NCBI GenBank assembly: GCA_934444695.1
Contig: CAKSDF010000134.1
Span: 1 to 5,309, forward strand
DNA length: 5,309 nucleotides
Reading direction: 5' to 3'
DNA from: an uncultured Eubacteriales bacterium
GTDB lineage: Bacteria; Bacillota; Clostridia; Oscillospirales; Acutalibacteraceae
Shown: piece after piece, positions 1 to 4,735 of the stretch
How the letters are laid out: each line of letters opens with the position of its first letter
Numbering within the stretch: position 1 is the first letter of the stretch
The notes under the pieces: model-generated
What the model saw: only the letters and a program-made list of their open reading frames with translations
Told to the model about the DNA's origin: nothing
Database searches by the model: none
Translations under genes and position numbers: made by a program

Positions 1-570
1 CGTGGCGTTGGAGTCTCCGACAATCTCAATCTTGCGGGAGGATTTTGCGGGTGGATCGCAGAAATGACCGTCGGTAATAATGTCGTTTACCGAGATGTTG
101 GACGAACGGTCGAGCTCGGCGCGCTTTAAGAGTGTAACGGTATGATATCCTTCTGCAAGGCCGGATACAACGGTGTATGTACGTTTGCCGTTTGAAAGGG
201 AAATGTGGGGGCAGTTGGCGTTATACTCATCCCTGGCGGCGGCATAGTCGGATGATTCTGTATTGAAATAATACTGGTTTTTGTTTTTGTCGACATATAC
301 ATTGAGCGTACCGCTGGTGCCATCGGCAGTCATTGTGGCCTTAAGCTCGGTGCCGTAAAATCTAACCGAGTATCCCGAGGCCGACCAGGTTAGGCGCAGG
401 GCGGTGCTATTGTAATAGCTGCGGCCCTTTTTTGTGACATAGTTTCGGTCGGAGGAATTGCTCATCAAGAGGTAGCTTTTGCTTGCGGTGTCGGCGGAAG
501 CGCCGGTGCCGAAAACGAAAAGCGAGAAAACCAGAGAAAACGCGGTTAAAATTGAAATAAGCTTTTTCAT
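1..570 (-). CDS. Secreted CE2-like SGNH carbohydrate esterase, N-terminal part (runs off left edge)
   Basis: The frame is open from an ATG at 570 to the window edge (190 codons, no stop). The start is supported by AAGGAG at 583-578, 7 nt upstream. Residues 1-26 form a signal peptide (MKK, hydrophobic core, cleavage after GTGASA). Residues about 27-175 match the beta-sandwich domain that precedes the SGNH domain in carbohydrate esterase family 2; blocks SVRFYGTELK, HTVTLLKR, IITDG and PPAKSSRKIEIVGDSN are shared with the larger esterase at 1228-3552. GDSN near residues 185-188 is SGNH block I, with Ser187 the expected nucleophile; the rest of the catalytic domain lies outside the window. The expected role is extracellular removal of O-acetyl groups from plant polysaccharides (family knowledge). 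Unlike its paralogue, it passes directly from signal peptide to CE2 domain, with no extra N-terminal module. Whether it ends in a dockerin cannot be seen. The family call is strong; the substrate is unknown. Confidence 0.88.
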   Translation of the reverse strand, partial: MKKLISILTAFSLVFSLFVFGTGASADTASKSYLLMSNSSDRNYVTKKGRSYYNSTALRLTWSASGYSVRFYGTELKATMTADGTSGTLNVYVDKNKNQYYFNTESSDYAAARDEYNANCPHISLSNGKRTYTVVSGLAEGYHTVTLLKRAELDRSSNISVNDIITDGHFCDPPAKSSRKIEIVGDSNAT

Positions 571-607
571 TATACTTCTCCTTTTTTATCGTCCGTAGGT
601 ATTGCAC

Positions 608-671
608 CGGATAGGAATAAATCGGATTGGTCGGATAAATAACGCTCTGTAAGGCAATTTATCCCTATCCG
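608..671 (-). promoter_or_regulatory. 5' leader hairpin of the left esterase mRNA, with an alternative pairing partner
   Basis: On the minus strand, CGGATAGGGATAAAT (671-657) can pair with ATTTATTCCTATCCG (622-608). This gives 15 consecutive RNA pairs including one G-U wobble, around a 34-nt loop. In plus-strand RNA the wobble becomes an A-C mismatch, so the fold suits the minus-strand transcript better. The loop contains TATCCGAC (637-630), which can pair instead with GTCGGATA (673-666), making the two folds mutually exclusive. The element lies between the promoter at 691-719 and the AUG at 570. No U-tract follows, so it is not a simple terminator. The pairing is seen directly; a regulatory or mRNA-stabilising role is inferred. 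The repeated CGGAT units could alternatively be protein-binding sites. Confidence 0.5.
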
Positions 672-690
672 ACGCAACACAACATAATAC

Positions 691-719
691 ATTATAATAC
701 AATTTGTTTGATTTGTAAA
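691..719 (-). promoter_or_regulatory. Sigma-A promoter for the left esterase gene
   Basis: On the minus strand, the -35 is TTTACA (719-714) and the -10 is TATAAT (696-691), with a 17-bp spacer. Transcription would start near 684, giving a leader of about 114 nt before the ATG at 570. The flanking DNA (720-760) is very AT-rich. This is the best match to consensus in the window. Confidence 0.75.
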
Positions 720-732
720 GAATTTTTATAAT
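704..732 (+). promoter_or_regulatory. Possible weak plus-strand promoter overlapping the esterase promoter
   Basis: TTGTTT (704-709), a 17-bp spacer and TATAAT (727-732) read on the plus strand. The start would be near 739, pointing into the gene-free stretch that carries the structured element at 905-1056. The -35 is poor and AT-rich DNA often yields such matches by chance. It physically overlaps the minus-strand promoter, so polymerase could not use both at once. Confidence 0.25.
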
Positions 733-864
733 ATTGCAAAGATAAATATTTTATATGTCAAAAGTTTTTCAAAAGGGGAAGCAAGAAGCACCGCTCGTAT
801 GTGTGTTATGGTTATGGCTTTTAGAGATACTATCGACGTAAAGCCGATTTTAATAAGTTTTCAT

Positions 865-874
865 CAGTGCACTG
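865..874. repeat. Perfect 10-bp palindrome CAGTGCACTG
   Basis: CAGTGCACTG is its own reverse complement. It is flanked by TCAT (861-864) and ATGA (877-880), which extend the dyad after a 2-nt CA offset. It could be a regulator-binding site or the outer part of the structured element that starts 31 bp to the right. No function can be assigned. Confidence 0.4.
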
Positions 875-904
875 CAATGACAGATTTAACACTGCTGAGG
901 TCAA

Positions 905-1056
905 GGGATGCTGAGGCTGTCAGCGCAAGCTGACCGGAGGGTGGACAGGTGATGAAGGCAGGGCCTTGATCAGAAAATGAGGTTTAGTATTTTGCCGGGG
1001 CCTTTAGTGTGCTGCGCCCTCCGCTCTCGGCAGGGCCGAGAGAGCCTCAGGATCCC
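905..1056 (+). ncRNA. Candidate structured RNA (or mobile repeat) with a perfect four-way junction
   Basis: Four helices abut with no unpaired nucleotide at the junction. P1 is 905-918 with 1043-1056 (13 of 14 pairs, one G-G mismatch at 910/1051). P2 is 919-924 with 929-934, closed by a GCAA tetraloop. P3 is 935-941 with 1017-1023, extended to 943/1015 through one G-U pair. P4 is 1024-1031 with 1035-1042, with an AGG loop. The distal P3 arm (944-1014) has further local pairing, such as AAGGC/GCCTT at 955-967. Plus-strand orientation is suggested by the GNRA tetraloop and the G-U pair, both lost in the complement; this is modest evidence. I do not recognise a known RNA class. Alternatives are a non-autonomous transposable repeat (no target duplication is visible) or a DNA cruciform. 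The pairing is seen; expression as RNA is inferred. Confidence 0.45.
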
Positions 1057-1150
1057 GCCGGCCGCAATGCGTGCATTCATATTTTTGCCAACGGCTGATA
1101 GTTTTGCACATGCTGCGTTGACGGTAGGGAAGATTCACCGTTTTAAATCG

Positions 1151-1196
1151 TAAAATAAATGCCCCTTCTCGAAAGGAAAGCCTTAAGAGAAAGGGC
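1151..1196 (-). terminator. Intrinsic terminator of the dockerin-esterase gene
   Basis: On the minus strand, GCCCTTTCTC (1196-1187) pairs with GAGAAGGGGC (1170-1161) with one mismatch. An inner AAGG/CCTT stem (1184-1181 with 1176-1173) nests inside. The T-rich ATTTATTTTA (1160-1151) follows. It begins 32 nt past the stop codon at 1228-1230. On the plus strand the same hairpin is followed by ATAATTTTG, so weak bidirectional action is possible. Confidence 0.75.
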
Positions 1197-1227
1197 ATAA
1201 TTTTGATGTGATGAAAAAATATCTGTA

Positions 1228-3552
1228 TTAGAGAGATTTAACGGGAAGTTCGGTGCGCAAGCCTACATAATACTGAAGCACACAGAGAGCGTCGGAAGCG
1301 TCGATCACTCCGTCGAGATTGACGTCGGCGGCCGGCTTTACTTCTTCGTCAAGTGTACGTAAGCCGACAAAGGACTGGAGAATCCACAGTGCATCGGTGG
1401 CATCAATCTTATCGTCCTCGTTGATGTAACCGTATTTAATGACGACTTCTTCCTTCTTGTCGGCGTGGATCATTACTGCGCCGTCGGGCATTGTGAAGGA
1501 AACGGTGCCGTCCTCGGTCTTGGTGAATTCAACATCCTTGCCGTAGGTGGTGATCTTTATGGATTCGGGAACGGCGTTTTCGGGAATTTTGAAGGTTACG
1601 GTCGAGCCGATTTCGGCATAGTTTTCAGAGGGAACAATCTTGACCTCTGCGGTGGGATCGGAATAGACCTCGCGAACGGCGGTCTTCCATCCGGTCAGCT
1701 CCTTAATCTTCTCAATTACCTGCTGTGCCGCATCGTAATGAATCTTGTTGTAAGGATGTCCCGAGCTTCCGAAGGTACCCGAAACGGGTCTGAGGAAGCA
1801 AACGCGGTCTTCACCTTCGGCCTTAATCTGGTTGACGGCGGTTTCCTCAACGTTTCTCCAAGCCTCGTATCCGCTTATAGAGAAGCAGACGATGATCTCG
1901 GCTTTGGGGTTTACGGAGCGCACCTGCTTGATGAATTTCTTCATATAGCTGATGAAGGAATCGGCATTGTTGCCGGTGGATCCGTTACGGCCGTCGTGGT
2001 CGTTGTCGCCGATGTGGATAACAACGACATCATTGTCGGCCTGCGCAAAATCGTAAAGCTTATCTTCCGATACATAATTGAATTTGGAGGGGTCTTCCTG
2101 GTTGATGTTGCTTCCTGCGTCGTTCCAGGTACCGCCCGATGCATCGCCGTTGGTCCAGTAGTCGGTGTAGAGATATGTGTTATACATAAATCCTTCCGAG
2201 CAGTTATTTGCAACGCCGGGGGTAAGGGTGATACCGCTGCGGGCGATGAGGGAATAGTCGGCGCCGAGACCGTTTGCAATGTATCCGGCAAAGGTGATGG
2301 TGCCGTCCTGGGTAGCGTAGGAATATCCGCCGCCGGCAAGGTTTGCAAAACCGGTCATATTGGAGTCGCCGATGACTTCAATGCGGCGGGTGGATTTTGC
2401 GGGGGGAGCGAGAAGCTGTCCGTCGGTGGAAATATCCGAAAGAATCACGCGGTCGGTGTAGGTTACTTCGCCGCGCTTGAGCACGGTTACGGTATGGATG
2501 CCTTCAGTAAGGCCGGAAGCGAGTGTGTACTCGGTCTCGGTACCGGTGAGCTGAATGTGGGGGTTGTTCTGATTGTATTTTTCAAGCTCGGCCTTTGCGG
2601 CGGCTTCGGTGGTTATGGTGTGGTCATAGTCAAATGTGGTGGTGTCGCGGTCAACATATATGTTGACGATGGCAGGCTGAGCATTTGCCGAGCCTCTGAG
2701 CTTGACTTTAAGCTCGGTGCCGTAGAATCTTACCGAAAATCCGGTGGAAGAATAGGACATATAAAGCTCGGTTTTGCTCGAAGCTTCGTTCCACTTATAA
2801 TAGGTGCGGCCGTGGGTGGTGATCTGTCCGTCGAATGCGGGAACATGAATAATGTCGTTGATGTCGGCGGCGATTGCGTCGGCGTCGCGCTGGGCGACGG
2901 GATTCTCGGCACGGGTGAGAAGCTTTTCAAGACGTGCAGCCTGAGCTTTGCTTAAATATTTTGCATCGTAAGCCTTGGCATCGGCAACGGCCTTGTCAAG
3001 CGCCTCGGTGTTTTCGACGTTGGTCACGGGAGCAAGAACAATGTCGTCCATCATAAATTTCTGAGCCTTTCCGCCGGTGGCAAGATTGATTTTGATGGCG
3101 TCAACGCCGTCGTATTTTTCGATGGCAAGAACGAGGGAAAGATGAAGTCTGTTCCATCCGTTTGTAAGTTTGTCTACCGGGAGTTTGAGCTTGAGGTCTG
3201 AACCGTTTCGGTTGATGATGACCATACTGTCGCTTGTGAGAGCAGAAGCGTCCTCACAGTAGAACCACATTTCAAGGTATCTTTTTGCCTTGATTCCGCC
3301 TTCAACATCGATTTTTTTGTTGAGTGAAAGGTTGATGTCGGCACCTGTTACCTCTAAGCATCCGGTACCTTCCATATTGTCGGTTATGTTGGTGACAGCA
3401 TCGCTGCTCGACTGCCATATTCCGGCATAGTCCATACTGTCGATAATGACAAAGTCATTGGTTGTTTGTTCTTCGGCATAGACGCCCGCAGGAACGGTGA
3501 AAAGTCCCGCCGCAACGGCTATTGAAAGAAAAATAGACAACAATTTTTTCAT
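1228..3552 (-). CDS. Secreted modular CE2-like SGNH esterase with C-terminal dockerin (774 aa)
   Basis: The start at 3552 has AAAGAGG 8 nt upstream and opens a signal peptide (residues 1-26, cleavage after GVYA). Residues about 33-176 form a beta-rich, carbohydrate-binding-module-like region that I cannot place in a family. Residues 179-237 are a charged helical spacer. Residues about 240-385 are the CE2 beta-sandwich. Residues about 388-625 are the SGNH hydrolase: block I GDSN (Ser397 nucleophile), block II SG (Gly440), block III GDND (Asn517) and block V GHP (His599). The usual Asp three residues before the His is Ser596, consistent with the Ser-His dyad reported for CE2. Residues 630-697 resemble a bacterial beta-repeat domain ending FTMPDGAV. 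Residues 707-770 are a two-repeat dockerin; loop 2 (D743, N745, D747, D751, D754) is intact, while loop 1 has Tyr709 at the first ligand position. By family, it deacetylates polysaccharides outside the cell, docked to a cohesin scaffold. It has its own promoter (3584-3612) and terminator (1151-1196). Substrate is unproven. Confidence 0.92.
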   Translation of the reverse strand: MKKLLSIFLSIAVAAGLFTVPAGVYAEEQTTNDFVIIDSMDYAGIWQSSSDAVTNITDNMEGTGCLEVTGADINLSLNKKIDVEGGIKAKRYLEMWFYCEDASALTSDSMVIINRNGSDLKLKLPVDKLTNGWNRLHLSLVLAIEKYDGVDAIKINLATGGKAQKFMMDDIVLAPVTNVENTEALDKAVADAKAYDAKYLSKAQAARLEKLLTRAENPVAQRDADAIAADINDIIHVPAFDGQITTHGRTYYKWNEASSKTELYMSYSSTGFSVRFYGTELKVKLRGSANAQPAIVNIYVDRDTTTFDYDHTITTEAAAKAELEKYNQNNPHIQLTGTETEYTLASGLTEGIHTVTVLKRGEVTYTDRVILSDISTDGQLLAPPAKSTRRIEVIGDSNMTGFANLAGGGYSYATQDGTITFAGYIANGLGADYSLIARSGITLTPGVANNCSEGFMYNTYLYTDYWTNGDASGGTWNDAGSNINQEDPSKFNYVSEDKLYDFAQADNDVVVIHIGDNDHDGRNGSTGNNADSFISYMKKFIKQVRSVNPKAEIIVCFSISGYEAWRNVEETAVNQIKAEGEDRVCFLRPVSGTFGSSGHPYNKIHYDAAQQVIEKIKELTGWKTAVREVYSDPTAEVKIVPSENYAEIGSTVTFKIPENAVPESIKITTYGKDVEFTKTEDGTVSFTMPDGAVMIHADKKEEVVIKYGYINEDDKIDATDALWILQSFVGLRTLDEEVKPAADVNLDGVIDASDALCVLQYYVGLRTELPVKSL

Positions 3553-3583
3553 AGGTTTATCCTCTTTCTTGTGGAATATTTAC

Positions 3584-3612
3584 ATTATACACCTACCTAT
3601 AAAAAAAGTAAA
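3584..3612 (-). promoter_or_regulatory. Sigma-A promoter for the dockerin-esterase gene
   Basis: On the minus strand, the -35 is TTTACT (3612-3607) and the -10 is TATAAT (3589-3584), with a 17-bp spacer. The start would be near 3577, giving a short leader of about 25 nt. The spacer carries a tandem AGGTAGGT (3598-3591), which may be coincidental. The layout matches the promoter of the paralogous gene at 691-719, but no leader hairpin is present here. Confidence 0.7.
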
Positions 3613-3632
3613 TAGAAAATTTGAAATTATGC

Positions 3633-3660
3633 TTGAATAAAAACGCGGTTATTGTATAAT
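3633..3660 (+). promoter_or_regulatory. Sigma-A promoter for the amidohydrolase gene
   Basis: The -35 is TTGAAT (3633-3638) and the -10 is TATAAT (3655-3660), with a 16-bp spacer. The start would be near 3667, giving a leader of about 57 nt before the ATG at 3724. The -35 lies 20 bp from that of the divergent esterase promoter, so one bound regulator could affect both genes. Confidence 0.65.
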
Positions 3661-3723
3661 TGAAGGGAGAGGAAACGGGCAAAGGTACAGACACTGCGCG
3701 TTTTTTAAAAAGGAAGGATTTTT

Positions 3724-4521
3724 ATGCAAAAGATTTTTGATGTTCACTGCCACATTTATCCCGAAAAAATCGCCCAAAAGGCATCCGACGCTATCGGGGA
3801 TTTTTACGGGGTCAAAATGTGCTTTGACGGAAGCCTTAAATCCCTTGAAACCGAGCTTGATAAGGCGGGCACAACCGTTGCTGCCGTTCATTCGGTTGCC
3901 ACCGCACCGAGGCAGGTTTCATCCATCAACCATTTTATCGCGTCGTCGGTTTCGGAAAATCCTCAAAAATTTATCGGAATGGGCACCCTTCATCCTTTAA
4001 GCGAACATATCGAGGATGAGGTTGAGGAGATAATTTCCCTCGGCCTTGCCGGAATCAAGATTCATCCCGATTTTCAGAAGTTTGAACTGGACAGTAAAGA
4101 AGCCTTCAATATGTTTGAAATAGTGGGGAACAGGCTTCCTTTTCTTATTCATATGGGGGATAAGCGATACACCTTTTCGGCGCCGTCTAAATTAAAAACG
4201 GTTATGAAGAGATTTCCCAATCTTAAGGTAATCGGGGCGCATCTGGGCGGCTGGTCTATATGGGACGAGGCTGTAAAAGAACTGTGGGATGTGGAAAATC
4301 TGATGGTCGATTGCTCGTCGTCGCTTTTTGCCATGTCAAAAGAACGGGCAGTCGAGATAATAAAGACATATACCGCCGACAGGGTCTTTTACGGAACCGA
4401 TTATCCCATGTGGGATCCGGCCAAGGAAATCGAGCGATTTAATGCCCTTGATTTAAGCGAGGATGAGCGCAGAAAGATACTTTGGGACAACGCACAACGG
4501 TATTTTGATTTGAAGGCATAG
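3724..4521 (+). CDS. Amidohydrolase-2 family metal-dependent hydrolase (265 aa)
   Basis: The start is supported by AGGAAGG at 3711-3717, 6 nt before the ATG. There is no signal peptide, so the enzyme is cytoplasmic. The sequence reads as one (beta/alpha)8-barrel of the amidohydrolase-related (PF04909-like) family. Metal and active-site motifs appear in the expected order: the HxH pair in FDVHCHIYP (His8, His10), GIKIHPDF (His114), LIHMGD (His143), IGAHLGG (His173) and FYGTDYPMWDP (Asp226). The length is typical for the compact members. The family includes decarboxylases of the ACMSD type, lactone and amide hydrolases, and many uncharacterised clostridial proteins, so no substrate can be named. 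The gene stands alone on the plus strand, divergent from the esterase and convergent with manA; context gives no pathway. The family call is secure and the reaction is open. Confidence 0.9.
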   Translation: MQKIFDVHCHIYPEKIAQKASDAIGDFYGVKMCFDGSLKSLETELDKAGTTVAAVHSVATAPRQVSSINHFIASSVSENPQKFIGMGTLHPLSEHIEDEVEEIISLGLAGIKIHPDFQKFELDSKEAFNMFEIVGNRLPFLIHMGDKRYTFSAPSKLKTVMKRFPNLKVIGAHLGGWSIWDEAVKELWDVENLMVDCSSSLFAMSKERAVEIIKTYTADRVFYGTDYPMWDPAKEIERFNALDLSEDERRKILWDNAQRYFDLKA

Positions 4522-4528
4522 ACACAGA

Positions 4529-4549
4529 GCGCATAAATTGAATATGCGC
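4529..4549 (+). terminator. Stem-loop just after the amidohydrolase stop codon, possible weak terminator
   Basis: GCGCATA (4529-4535) and TATGCGC (4543-4549) form a perfect 7-bp stem with a 7-nt loop, 7 nt after the TAG. No T-tract follows, so it may be a 3'-end stabiliser or a factor-dependent stop rather than an intrinsic terminator. The hairpin at 4581-4601 may also help stop plus-strand transcription. Confidence 0.35.
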
Positions 4550-4565
4550 CATAACATACGCCGTA

Positions 4566-4601
4566 ATATAAAAACAAAAAGCGGGAGCAAAACGCCCCCG
4601 C
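4566..4601 (-). terminator. Intrinsic terminator of the manA transcript
   Basis: On the minus strand, GCGGG (4601-4597) pairs with CCCGC (4585-4581), and the stem continues as two G-C pairs after one mismatch, with a loop of about 5 nt. The T-rich tract TTTTTGTTTTTATAT follows (4580-4566). It lies about 135 nt beyond the manA stop. The T-tract is on the minus-strand side only, so it serves manA rather than the amidohydrolase. Confidence 0.8.
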
Positions 4602-4658
4602 CGAAAACGTTGTATTAAACTTAAGTTGTGTTAATTAATACCTTGTGAGATGCGATGC

Positions 4659-4700
4659 TGCACCGCCGCTGATGCGCTTTGCATAACGTGCGCCGCCGCT
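4659..4700. repeat. Short direct repeat in the manA 3' untranslated stretch
   Basis: TGCACCGCCGCT (4659-4670) and TGCGCCGCCGCT (4689-4700) differ at one base and start 30 bp apart. They lie between the manA stop and its terminator. No ORF there has a ribosome binding site. The function is unknown and this may be chance in GC-rich DNA. Confidence 0.3.
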
Positions 4701-4735
4701 CGTTTTCTTTAAAAATCGGTTTAAATCTTTGCCTC

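Larger units (their letters stand above)
733..1150. other. Gene-free intergenic stretch with palindromes and a structured element
   Basis: This stretch separates the two tandem esterase genes and holds no ORF with a ribosome binding site or recognisable protein motifs. The left part (733-860) is AT-rich and plain apart from an inverted GGCTTT/AAAGCC pair (816-821/840-845). The right part (860-1125) is more GC-rich and dense in inverted repeats: CAGTGCACTG at 865-874, the four-way junction at 905-1056, and AATGC/GCATT at 1066-1077. I see no tRNA, no IS ends and no CRISPR-like repeat series. Confidence 0.6.

Noticed and set aside
407..607. Minus-strand ORF of 66 codons overlapping the left esterase start
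   Set aside because: It is an out-of-frame shadow of a gene with a clear signal peptide and ribosome binding site; its translation is Arg/Lys-rich without motifs.
905..1056. Element read as a transposon with terminal inverted repeats
   Set aside because: The 14-bp outer arms resemble terminal repeats, but the flanks (GTCAA on the left, GCCGG on the right) show no target duplication and no transposase is present. It is kept only as an alternative.
905..1056. tRNA or tRNA-like cloverleaf
   Set aside because: The helix lengths (13, 6, 9 and 8 pairs), the absence of anticodon and T-loop sequences, and the length of 152 nt do not fit a tRNA.
1121..1145. Plus-strand terminator ACGGT/ACCGT followed by TTTT
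   Set aside because: The stem is only 5 bp with an 11-nt loop, too weak to call.
1004..1198. Minus-strand ORF of 64 codons with a CTHCG (CxxC) motif
   Set aside because: Its first ATG lies inside the terminator hairpin, a later ATG at 1111 has no Shine-Dalgarno, and a single CxxC is not a zinc site. It overlaps the structured element, which explains the sequence better.
1465..2955. Long plus-strand ORF (496 codons)
   Set aside because: It lies wholly antisense to the dockerin-esterase gene, its translation is Gly/Val-rich with no recognisable motif, and no ribosome binding site or promoter was seen. The minus-strand frame has full domain support.
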